From Chromatiales bacterium (ex Bugula neritina AB1) (GTDB lineage: Bacteria > Pseudomonadota > Gammaproteobacteria > Granulosicoccales > Granulosicoccaceae): DNA of 64,000 nt. The stretch is from positions 62,001-126,000 of the forward strand of contig MDLA01000142.1 in the NCBI GenBank assembly GCA_001730015.1. Reading direction: 5' to 3'. Within the stretch, counting starts at the first letter, position 1. Each line of letters opens with the position of its first letter. The position numbers were made by a program, and so were the translations under genes. A model generated the notes under the pieces. That model saw only the letters and a list, made by a program, of their open reading frames with translations, was not told the DNA's origin and did not search any database. Of this stretch, positions 25,525 through 33,469 are shown in pieces.

Positions 25525-27312
25525 TTATCGACCGGCGGCATAGGCCTGCATAAGTCGGGGTGTTGCGGCTGCACGCAGCAAGCCGTCGGCATCACGGCGG
25601 GCGGCGGTTAGTCGACCGATAGCCCATTCATCGGCAACGGTGACTGTATGGCCACGCGCCTGAAGTTCGTTCAATACGGCGGTGCCGAAATTTCGCTCAA
25701 TCATCATATGGCCCGGTTGCTGAGAGCGCGGGTAAAAAGAGCTTGGAAAATGCATTGTGTGAAATAGCGGCTGATCTATAGCCTCTTGCAGATTATTCGT
25801 ATGGTGTACGTGACGCAGGAAAAACGCCAGCTGCCATTGATCCTGCTGGTCGCCACCCGGTGTGCCGAATGCCATAGCGGCTCCGTCTTCGTGTATGGCA
25901 ATTGAAGAGGTGAGAGTGGTTCGTGGCCGCTTGCCTGGCTGCAGTGACGTGGGCAGGCCCGGTTGCAACCAGTACATCTGAGCGCGTGAGTTAAGACAGA
26001 AACCTAGCTTTTCTATGGTGGGCGATGACTGCAACCAGCCGCCGGACGGCGTTACCGCGACCAGATTGCCGTGCTTGTCTATAACATCGATATGTACGGT
26101 ATCGCCACGTTTTTCTGATAGATGCGCCATTGTTGGTTCATAGACACTTTCGGTTGAAACGCCCATTGCAGCCAGCATCGACAGGGTCTGTTGTTTTACG
26201 GTTTCATAGCCCGGGACAGTGCCGGGGCGAAGTGTTTGATCTGCGGTGTGACTGAGTAGAGCCCGGCGTTCGTCGTTATAGCGGCGAGACAACAGCTGTT
26301 CGAGTGGTACCCTGGAAAACGCTGGATCACCGTAATAGACTTCTCTGTCTGCATAGGCAAGCTTCATGGTTTCAATGACATGGTGAACAAAGTCGGTTCC
26401 GCATGGATCCATGGAACCTATATCTATGCCGTCAAGTATTGCCAGTGATTGCAACAGTACCGGTCCCTGGCCCCAGGGGCCGGTTTTTGATACCTGCCAG
26501 CCCTGATAGTTATAGTTGGTCGGTTGCTCGATAGTCGCAGACCAGTTGTTTAAATCGTCAGCGGTCAGTATGCCTTTGTGTTTGCTGCCACTGGCATCCA
26601 TGACTTCGGCAGTTTGTAAAAATGACTCTATCTCCTCGGCAACAAAGCCGCGGTAAAATGCCTCTCTGGCCAGTTCTATCTGTTCCTGCCGATCCGACTT
26701 TATCGATGCCTCGGAGATAATTCTTTTCCATGTGCTGGCAAGAGCGGGGTTGCGAACCAGCTGATTGGCAGAAGGAGCCGTGCCGTTCGGTAACCAGGTT
26801 TTATAAGATGTAGGCCATTCCCGTTTGAAGAAGTCTGCCATGTCGGCGATGGTATCGGCGACTCGCGGCAATACCGGGTGCCCGTGCTCGGCATAGTAGA
26901 TGGCAGGTTCCAGTACATCCTGCAGACGCATTGATCCGTAGTCCCGCAGCATCAGCATCCAGCCATCGAAAGCTCCGGGTATTACGGTTGCCAGCAGGCC
27001 GTCACCCGGAATCAGATCAAGGCCTTCCGAACGATAGTGTTCGATAGTCGCTCCGGCCGGTGCCGGCCCCTGGCCGCAAATGACATCAACCCGCTGGTTC
27101 GCTGCAGAGTACAGCACTGCTGGCATATCGCCGCCTGGACCGTTCAAATGCGGTTCCACCACCTGCAGCACAAAGCCGGTTGCTACGGCGGCATCGAATG
27201 CGTTGCCGCCTTTCTCAAGAATGTTCATTCCGACCGCAGTTGCAATCCAGTGAGTGGATGCGACGACACCGAAAGTGCCGAGTAGCTCCGGACGAGTGGT
27301 GAATACGGACAT
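25525..27312 (-). CDS. Gamma-glutamyltransferase family protein (copy 1)
   Basis: I choose ATG 27312 (MSVFTTRPELLGTFG), preceded by GAGG at the right distance; the frame extends to 27429 without a good start. Of about 595 residues, the N-terminal half has GGNAFDAAVATGFVLQVVEPHLNGPGGD. The autoprocessing and catalytic threonine lies in RGDTVHIDVIDKHGN, followed by SGGW and RPRTTLTSSI. No signal peptide is visible, so unlike periplasmic Ggt it would act in the cytoplasm. It probably removes or transfers a gamma-glutamyl group from a modified compound. It is the first gene of the operon with aconitase X. Confidence 0.9.
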   Translation of the reverse strand: MSVFTTRPELLGTFGVVASTHWIATAVGMNILEKGGNAFDAAVATGFVLQVVEPHLNGPGGDMPAVLYSAANQRVDVICGQGPAPAGATIEHYRSEGLDLIPGDGLLATVIPGAFDGWMLMLRDYGSMRLQDVLEPAIYYAEHGHPVLPRVADTIADMADFFKREWPTSYKTWLPNGTAPSANQLVRNPALASTWKRIISEASIKSDRQEQIELAREAFYRGFVAEEIESFLQTAEVMDASGSKHKGILTADDLNNWSATIEQPTNYNYQGWQVSKTGPWGQGPVLLQSLAILDGIDIGSMDPCGTDFVHHVIETMKLAYADREVYYGDPAFSRVPLEQLLSRRYNDERRALLSHTADQTLRPGTVPGYETVKQQTLSMLAAMGVSTESVYEPTMAHLSEKRGDTVHIDVIDKHGNLVAVTPSGGWLQSSPTIEKLGFCLNSRAQMYWLQPGLPTSLQPGKRPRTTLTSSIAIHEDGAAMAFGTPGGDQQDQWQLAFFLRHVHHTNNLQEAIDQPLFHTMHFPSSFYPRSQQPGHMMIERNFGTAVLNELQARGHTVTVADEWAIGRLTAARRDADGLLRAAATPRLMQAYAAGR

Positions 27313-27511
27313 GGCTGGCCTCATTGCGGCAATGGGTTCACTGCCGGAAGCCAAGAGTATGGCCTTGGCACTGGGCGGGATCAAGCGAGCACTGCGGCTG
27401 GAACGACGGAACGTTTCGGGTAGGTACAATATGACCCGCCTGTTTACTTCTTCCTTAGCCAGTGCGATGGTTTTCTGATATCGTCGAGCCTAAACGATTG
27501 AACAGTTCCCT

Positions 27512-28012
27512 ATGACCAACAATGACATGCTTCGGCGTCTTCGCTACACGTTTGACCTGAATGACTCCAAAGTGATTTCTATTTTCGCGTTGGCAGGGAA
27601 GCAGGTAACTCGCGAAGAGATCAGCGACTGGCTGAAAAAACCGGACAATGCAGCTTTTAAAAGTTGCAACGACAGCACTTTTGCTACGTTTCTAAACGGT
27701 TTCATTGTTGAGCGCCGTGGTGCCAGAGAGGGCCCGGCAGCGCCGATCGAAAAGAAGCTGACGAATAACATTATTTTCCGCAAGCTGAAGATAGCGCTTA
27801 ATCTGCAAGCCGAAGAAGTGCTGTCGATACTGGCAGCGGGTGGATCTGAAATAAGCAAGCACGAACTGAGTGCGTTCTTTCGTAAAACCGGTCACAAGCA
27901 TTATCGACAATGCAAAGATCAGGTGCTGCGAAATTTTCTGTATGGCTTGCAGCTGAAGTACCGTGATGAAAAGCCCGATGCCTCCGCCGATGGATTCAGC
28001 TGGGGTGAATAA
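27512..28012 (+). CDS. yehS: YehS/DUF1456 family protein
   Basis: 166 residues containing two copies of the DUF1456 unit: MLRRLRYTFDLNDSKVISIF with CNDSTFATFLNGFIVERRG, then IFRKLKIALNLQAEEVLSIL with CKDQVLRNFLYGLQLKYRD. The acidic tail ends DGFSWGE. The function of the family is not established. It is divergent from the gamma-glutamyltransferase with about 200 bases between starts and converges on the DUF4231 gene. Confidence 0.9.
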   Translation: MTNNDMLRRLRYTFDLNDSKVISIFALAGKQVTREEISDWLKKPDNAAFKSCNDSTFATFLNGFIVERRGAREGPAAPIEKKLTNNIIFRKLKIALNLQAEEVLSILAAGGSEISKHELSAFFRKTGHKHYRQCKDQVLRNFLYGLQLKYRDEKPDASADGFSWGE

Positions 28013-28108
28013 CTGATTGCCGTCGGTCAGCGTCCGGCTGACTAAAAGACCACATCCGCAGTAGATCATTAGTTTTTTTTACAATAGCCATGGCAATTCC
28101 GTTGTAGA

Positions 28109-28588
28109 TTAACGCCCAGCGGAGCTTTTCGAGGAAGCTTGTAAATCGAAAAAGATCTTTTGCTCTGCAGCAATGATTGCTTCCAGCCGAATGGCGTACT
28201 GATTCCGGGCAACACTTTCTTCGGTGTCATAGATGCCAATGCTATTGGTAAACAGGCGGGTTTCACGTTTCATTTGTTCCGAGGCTTTGCGGTACCCGGG
28301 CCAGACTTCACCGTGGCGGAAAGTTCGCTGAGCGCCCTGGGCCAGAACCACACCGACGCCAAGGCAGGCGATTACTATATCCACCCAGTGTGTTGCGGTA
28401 GGTTTGAGAATAGGTAATGCCGTGATCAGAGCGCCGCACACAATTATGAACATATCGGTCCGCTCCGCGCGGCTTTTTAGGCGAGCTGCCCGTCTGCTGT
28501 ACCACGAGCGCTGAGAATTGAATTCGATCAGTGTTTGTACGAAAGCTGTGCGCCGCTCGCGTGGGGTTTCTGTCGCCGGTTCCTGCAT
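28109..28588 (-). CDS. DUF4231/SLATT-like two-helix membrane protein
   Basis: ATG 28588 is preferred to an upstream in-frame TTG at 28606. The 159-residue product has a basic cytoplasmic start (SWYSRRAARLKSRAERTD), two membrane helices (MFIIVCGALITALPIL and WVDIVIACLGVGVVLA), then WPGYRKASEQMKRETRLF, the typical SLATT/DUF4231 layout. SLATT proteins have been predicted to form pores as effectors in conflict systems. No nucleotide-generating or sensor gene is adjacent here, so this one may have another role. Family call is good, role speculative. Confidence 0.75.
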   Translation of the reverse strand: MQEPATETPRERRTAFVQTLIEFNSQRSWYSRRAARLKSRAERTDMFIIVCGALITALPILKPTATHWVDIVIACLGVGVVLAQGAQRTFRHGEVWPGYRKASEQMKRETRLFTNSIGIYDTEESVARNQYAIRLEAIIAAEQKIFFDLQASSKSSAGR

Positions 28589-28754
28589 ACTGAATGTTCC
28601 GTTCAATCCAGTAATTAGAATAGCACTTTAGTCAGTCTGTACCGGCAGCCGGGAGGCGGATCATCAGATCGCTTTTGAATTAGCGGGTTGATCAGGTAAC
28701 CTCTTCCTCAGGACCCTGATCCGGATCAATTGAAACTTTTACAAGGTGAGTGAC

Positions 28755-29198
28755 ATGCTTAAAGGGATACCATCGATTATCAGTGCCGATTTATTATGGG
28801 TTTTACGTTCAATGGGGCATGGAGATGATCTGGTTATCTCTGACCGGAATTTTCCAGCACATAGTGTGGCCCGGAGTACCAGCAGCGGATACGTCATACC
28901 GATGGACGGCGTTAACGATACCGAGGCGGTGCGAGCGATTCTGCAATTGTATCCGCTCGACAGTTTTGTTGAGTCTCCGGTGCATCACATGCAGGTTGTC
29001 GGAGAGCCTGAGACCCGGCTTGCGGTTCACCGGGAGGTACTGGAAGAATGCTCGTCTGCCAATGGAGCGGAAATTAAAATGGAATCTATTGAGCGGTTTG
29101 CATTTTATGAAGCGGCAAAAAAATCCTATGCAGTCGTGCAAACCTCGGAAGACCGTCCATACGGGTGCTTTATTCTGAAAAAAGGAGTGGTGTTTTAA
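28755..29198 (+). CDS. RbsD/FucU family sugar mutarotase
   Basis: I start at ATG 28755, behind AAGGTGAG; a GTG at 28746 is an alternative. The 147-residue product opens MLKGIPSIISADLLWVLRSMGHGD, where the histidine is the family catalytic residue. It continues SDRNFPAHS and has a late YGCFILKKGVVF, which carries the conserved tyrosine. FucU-type enzymes interconvert the anomers of fucose and related sugars. There are no fucose genes adjacent, so its sugar is unknown. Confidence 0.9.
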   Translation: MLKGIPSIISADLLWVLRSMGHGDDLVISDRNFPAHSVARSTSSGYVIPMDGVNDTEAVRAILQLYPLDSFVESPVHHMQVVGEPETRLAVHREVLEECSSANGAEIKMESIERFAFYEAAKKSYAVVQTSEDRPYGCFILKKGVVF

Positions 29199-29634
29199 CC
29201 CGCCTGTGCAGGCTTTGGTTGGTACCGGTAGCGCGGTAATAATGGACTGAGAGCCGGCTTTTGCTGTGAGTTAATTTTCCAGTTCGTCACAACTTTGGCG
29301 TGGAGTTCAACTGTCTGATATTCCAATACATCGCAGTAAAAAGGAACCGTATGCTCTGGTGCAATGCCAGTGCTCGCTGCCGCTAAATTGTTGAATTTAT
29401 AGTGTATTTAATCCAGTGCGCGTATTTGCGCGCCTGTGTTGTTGTGATGTGGCTAAAAGATTTGCTGTGATTGTTGCAATAGATGAGCTGATTAATACCT
29501 GAAGAATAACTCCCGTACAGGAGGAACCCCTGTTTAGATAAGCTGCTTTTCGCCGATGACCTGACTGCACTGTGAAACAAAAATTAACTCAACCGACCTG
29601 AGGGCGTGAGTGCGGGTCGAACCAGGGATTCGGC
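29199..29634. other. Intergenic region, no gene seen
   Basis: No credible frame. A short hairpin, GCCTG/CAGGC near 29202-29213 followed by TTTGGTT, could be a weak terminator for the FucU gene. The rest is AT-leaning and probably holds the promoter of the TraF-like gene. Confidence 0.4.
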
Positions 29635-30954
29635 GTGAAAAAAATAATTCTAATAGCTGCCTGTGTAAACTTCAGCCAGGCGATTGCCGGTTCGGCCGGT
29701 GTCAATACCGGTTCCAGCATGACGATGGGCCCGTCGTCGAGCGTTTACTCTATGCAATCGGCCACAAATAATCCGGCCATGAGTTCTATTCTGGTTCAGG
29801 ATGACCAGGCGTGGCGATTTTCGTACTTTCCGAGTTTTGGTATTAGTTCCGAGATTGGTGATGTCGATAATTTTTCGGATGACCTCGATGAGCTGATCGA
29901 TATCATCGATGATCCTGCCTCGACTCAGGAAAGCGCGTCGCAAATATTAAGTCGTTTCAACACAACACTCGAGGAAATGGGTGAGTCCGGTTATCTCAAA
30001 ACAACGATAGGGGTTGGCTTGCCGTTGCCGACCCTGATACATCGCTCTGATCGCTTCGGTTCCTCCTTTGGTATTAGTGCCTCCATTCGCGGACAAGCCG
30101 GTTTGCGTGTTCTGGACAGCGCGCTGAATTTTGACGAGCAAAACGGTACTTTCTCAACGGGTACGTCGCTGTATCTGAAAAGTGGTATAGAACGGTCGGT
30201 ATCTTTCAGTTACAGCAAGCCCTTGCTTGAACGGGCTAACCTGCGTTTCACTCGGAATAACGTGTTGTACGGTGGTGTTTCAGCGCGAGTGATTTCAATG
30301 GCGCTCAGTAAGCAGGTAACCCCGTTGCAACAGCTCGATGGCCGTGATGTGAGCAACGTTATTAAAAACGAGTACGACTCCAATCTAAATGAATCGCTTG
30401 GTGTTGGATTAAACGTCGGGCTGGTATGGGATGCAGTACGGTATCGTGTTGGTCTGACTATAGATAACCTGAATTCTCCCTCATTTGACTATGGTGACAT
30501 CGGCACTAACTGCCAGACTCGTGAAGAAAATACGGTTGCCAGGAGCAACTGCGAAGCCGCAGCGCAGTTTATTCAGGAGCAGGGGGCATTGCGGGCCCGT
30601 GAAACTCACACCATGAGTGCGCGAACCCGGGTTGATGGTTTGTATCACCTGACTGATCGCTGGATAGCGACTGGATCGGTCGATCTGGCTGAATACAACG
30701 ATATTGTCGGATTCGAAAATCAATGGGTTCATGTGGCTACATCGTACGAGTTTGATAACAACATTGTGCCGTCAATACGCGCCGGTTTGCAGCAGAACCT
30801 CGCCGGTGAAAAACTCGGCAGCTTTAACTTCGGTATGAACCTGTTCAAGTACGTTTCGCTGGACTTTGAATACGGGCTTGAAAGTACGTCCGTAAACGGC
30901 AGCTCCACACCGCGTCGTTTTGGTGTGGCACTGGGAGTTGAGGAGCGATTCTAA
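29635..30954 (+). CDS. TraF-like outer-membrane beta-barrel protein
   Basis: 439 residues from GTG 29635. A signal peptide (KKIILIAACVNFSQAIA) is followed by SSVYSMQSATNNPAMSS, the start pattern of the PF13729-type TraF family. Many alternating hydrophobic strands end in an aromatic residue (FGVALGVEERF), the typical outer-membrane barrel terminus. Despite the name, chromosomal members are not evidence for conjugation, and no other transfer gene is here. A 77-base gap separates it from a large lipoprotein gene, so the two probably form an envelope operon. Confidence 0.75.
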   Translation: MKKIILIAACVNFSQAIAGSAGVNTGSSMTMGPSSSVYSMQSATNNPAMSSILVQDDQAWRFSYFPSFGISSEIGDVDNFSDDLDELIDIIDDPASTQESASQILSRFNTTLEEMGESGYLKTTIGVGLPLPTLIHRSDRFGSSFGISASIRGQAGLRVLDSALNFDEQNGTFSTGTSLYLKSGIERSVSFSYSKPLLERANLRFTRNNVLYGGVSARVISMALSKQVTPLQQLDGRDVSNVIKNEYDSNLNESLGVGLNVGLVWDAVRYRVGLTIDNLNSPSFDYGDIGTNCQTREENTVARSNCEAAAQFIQEQGALRARETHTMSARTRVDGLYHLTDRWIATGSVDLAEYNDIVGFENQWVHVATSYEFDNNIVPSIRAGLQQNLAGEKLGSFNFGMNLFKYVSLDFEYGLESTSVNGSSTPRRFGVALGVEERF

Positions 30955-31031
30955 ACGGATTCGCAACTCTGGCTATAGTTCCTTTTTACTACCAGATACT
31001 TATAGAATTTAATTACGGACAACAACTCAAC

Positions 31032-32759
31032 ATGCATATTCAAGGGAATAAAAAGCGGTTGCAATCCGGTCGGCGTGCACTGTTTGTACTCAGTTGTAGT
31101 GCAGCAGCCGTCATTAGTGGTTGCGGTGGAACCGGACAGGATGACGGCCAGATAGCGGCGACGCAGCAGTCGTTCAGTGGAGCGGTAATTGACGGCTACC
31201 TGGCCCGATCCACGGTATTTGTAGATGCCAATAACAACGGCACGCGAGACCCCTGGGAATCGTTCGCCTTTACCGACAACGAGGGCTATTATTCGTATAA
31301 CCCGTTGACTGATACAGATTATTGTGCGGCCGATGCCACCGAGCAACAGCAGTTATATTGTCTGAGATCATTCGTCGCTCATGAAGACGTAGTGATTCGC
31401 GTAGACGGGGGCTATGATGTCCTGACTGGAGAGCCGTTCCTCGGGCAAATGACTCGCCGGGTAAATGCTGCTCAGGAAGATGGAACATCCGATAATCTAA
31501 TTACCCCATTAACCACACTTATGACAAGCGTCACTTCACCGGAAGAATCGAGTCAGCTGCTTACCTCGCTTGGTCTGGAAGAAGCAGATCTGGATATCGA
31601 TTATTTAAATTCTGATGGCAATGGCGGTGTAGATGCAGAGCTGTTGAACAAGGCATTAACGATTCACAAAGCAGTAACGGTACTGGCTGATCGCCTCAAT
31701 GATACCTATACCGAAATTGGAGATAACTTCGGTACACCGAATGATGCCAGTAGCGCGGTATATCCGGCACTGGCGGCTGCGGTAAAAGATAACGGGCTCG
31801 ATCTCGCGCTGCAGCCACAGTCGTTATACGGTGTGCTGGATGTTGCTGAAGATGTGTTGCGCGAAGTGTATGAACGCAAAGATTTAAATCCTCCACCAGA
31901 CATGGGCAGCGCACTCGCACCTGAAGGGTTTGCACGTATAGCAGAGGTAGTCAGTGATATCCCGCAGGTGGTCGATGTATTGATCAACACAGAAGGCGTA
32001 TTACCTACTGCTGAAGACGTTGCGGGAAAGGCGAGGGCGCTGGAATCACTGGTAATTAAAGCGGTAAACGAGAATGCACAGATAGACCCCTCTATAGCGA
32101 ATGCGGTAGATTTTTTCACCGATAGCGCTAATGAACCGCTACTGGGAGCGCTGGTAGACAGCCTGGCTGCGGAGACGGCGGATCTGGGGAGTTTGTCGAC
32201 CAATGATTTTAGTGGCTCAGACTTCGACTCTATCCTTGAAATTGCACAGTCTTCCAGTATCCCGGAAGGTGTGACACCGTTTAACCGTATCGGCGGCTAT
32301 ATGCTGCGTCTGTCGGATATGGATCTCGGGCAGGCACCGGACAAACTTGATGATTCGGAAATAGAGTTCTATTTTGACGGTGCACCAACTGACCTTGAAG
32401 GGGAATTCAGTGCCTGCGTGAAAATAGTTGAGAATGCCAAATCCGATGGAACTCTGGGCGAAGGAAATACCCGCGGTGATATCGCTGATGGTTTCTGGAG
32501 CATGCTTGGTTCCACCGAAGCGAATACTGAAACCTTCAGCCTGCTGGTCACGATCAATTTTCTGGGGACTACCTATTCCGGAATAATAAAACCGGCCGGT
32601 ACGGAAGTGATCGATGGTGTGCAATTTCAGGCTATTCGCTTTGACAATGACGGCAAGCTTGAAACATGGCATAGCGCAGACGGCTTTGTCGAAGGTGGCC
32701 GCGCACCTGTAGATCACAATGATTGCCAGCAGCGTCTGCCGTCACGTGTTGGTATATAA
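31032..32759 (+). CDS. Large lipoprotein with acidic, calcium-like DxN segments
   Basis: 575 residues. The signal ends in the lipobox ISGC with the acylated cysteine at 31. After a low-complexity linker, SGAVIDGYLARSTVFVDANNNGTRDPWE (split near residue 70) resembles an SdrD B-like or carboxypeptidase-regulatory beta domain with calcium-type DANNNG. A helical middle follows. The C-terminal third (from about 425) forms another beta-rich domain: SEIEFYFDGAPTDLEGEFSAC and others. Probably surface or periplasm facing. It follows the TraF-like gene and precedes a clear hairpin terminator. Function unknown. Confidence 0.75.
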   Translation: MHIQGNKKRLQSGRRALFVLSCSAAAVISGCGGTGQDDGQIAATQQSFSGAVIDGYLARSTVFVDANNNGTRDPWESFAFTDNEGYYSYNPLTDTDYCAADATEQQQLYCLRSFVAHEDVVIRVDGGYDVLTGEPFLGQMTRRVNAAQEDGTSDNLITPLTTLMTSVTSPEESSQLLTSLGLEEADLDIDYLNSDGNGGVDAELLNKALTIHKAVTVLADRLNDTYTEIGDNFGTPNDASSAVYPALAAAVKDNGLDLALQPQSLYGVLDVAEDVLREVYERKDLNPPPDMGSALAPEGFARIAEVVSDIPQVVDVLINTEGVLPTAEDVAGKARALESLVIKAVNENAQIDPSIANAVDFFTDSANEPLLGALVDSLAAETADLGSLSTNDFSGSDFDSILEIAQSSSIPEGVTPFNRIGGYMLRLSDMDLGQAPDKLDDSEIEFYFDGAPTDLEGEFSACVKIVENAKSDGTLGEGNTRGDIADGFWSMLGSTEANTETFSLLVTINFLGTTYSGIIKPAGTEVIDGVQFQAIRFDNDGKLETWHSADGFVEGGRAPVDHNDCQQRLPSRVGI

Positions 32760-32802
32760 CGGTTTCGTTTCCGAGCGCTGCCAGCGTTCGCTATCGAAGT
32801 GA

Positions 32803-32826
32803 AAAAGGGCTCCGTTGAGCCCTTTT
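32803..32826. terminator. Intrinsic terminator after the lipoprotein gene
   Basis: AAAAGGGCTC, loop CGTT, GAGCCCTTTT: a perfect 10-bp stem with an A tract on one side and a T tract on the other, so it can act in both directions. It lies 43 bases past the lipoprotein stop. Confidence 0.85.
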
Positions 32827-32893
32827 CGCAGCCCGGATCGGCGACCGGTACCATGCGTTGGCAGGGTGGGGGGGCGGTATCTCGGTGAAGTGG

Positions 32894-32922
32894 TCTCCCC
32901 GGGCTATATAGCCTTTCGGAGA
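32894..32922. other. Hairpin in the convergent gap
   Basis: TCTCC pairs with GGAGA around an inner palindrome GGCTATATAGCC. It lies between the terminator and the end of the HxlR gene, is not followed by T residues, and has no assigned role. Confidence 0.4.
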
Positions 32923-33010
32923 TTCCCCTTGCTACAGACCCGGGTCCAGGGTAGATATGCTGTTGTTAAAAGCCTATAACAGGGAATTGTCCGTTAAATT
33001 TGCAATGGGC

Positions 33011-33376
33011 CTATAGACGAGTCATCCCGGGGTTGAACTGGTTAAGGTTGCGGGAAGCCCACTTGCCATAGGCCATTAGCAGTGGCTCGAGCGCTCGTCC
33101 GCTATCAGTCAGTTCATAGGCGTTGCCCCTGCGATGGGAGTCAGGCTTCACCCGTTTTATCAGCTGTAGATGAGTCAGTAGTTTTAAGCGGGCCGCTAGA
33201 ATATTGGTGGAGATCTTCTCCGGAGACTCACTGAATTCGGAATAGGTCCGACTGCCATGAATAAACAGGTCTCTCACAATCAGTAGTGACCATTTGTCTC
33301 CGAGTACATCGAGCGCGCAGCTTAACGGACAATTTGAGCGCCAGTTCATCACTGGCATGGATTCTTCAGGTGGCAT
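33011..33376 (-). CDS. HxlR-family transcriptional regulator
   Basis: I choose ATG 33376; a longer frame reaches 33439. The winged-helix domain reads CPLSCALDVLGDKWSLLIVRDLF, with the N-terminal cysteine pair often used as a redox or electrophile sensor. Then comes the recognition segment KISTNILAARLKLL and the wing RRGNAYELTDSG. It lies just downstream of the IorB-like gene on the same strand, so it may be co-transcribed and control the molybdenum hydroxylase. Confidence 0.88.
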   Translation of the reverse strand: MPPEESMPVMNWRSNCPLSCALDVLGDKWSLLIVRDLFIHGSRTYSEFSESPEKISTNILAARLKLLTHLQLIKRVKPDSHRRGNAYELTDSGRALEPLLMAYGKWASRNLNQFNPGMTRL

Positions 33377-33469
33377 TAAACTTAATTTTACAATGAAAAT
33401 TGATAAGGCTGTGCCGCTATGCCCGATGAGTGCGGGCATAACGGTCTCTCTAACCGCTAAGCTGCTTGC

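Noticed and set aside
29635..30954. Evidence for a conjugative element
   Set aside because: The TraF-like gene is the only transfer-like name here; no relaxase, coupling protein or type IV secretion genes appear.
31706..32203. 165-codon minus-strand frame inside the lipoprotein gene
   Set aside because: Shadow of the lipoprotein; serine-rich low complexity typical of an antisense reading.
32217..32717. 166-codon minus-strand frame inside the lipoprotein gene
   Set aside because: Overlaps the 3' part of the lipoprotein antisense and has no domain pattern.
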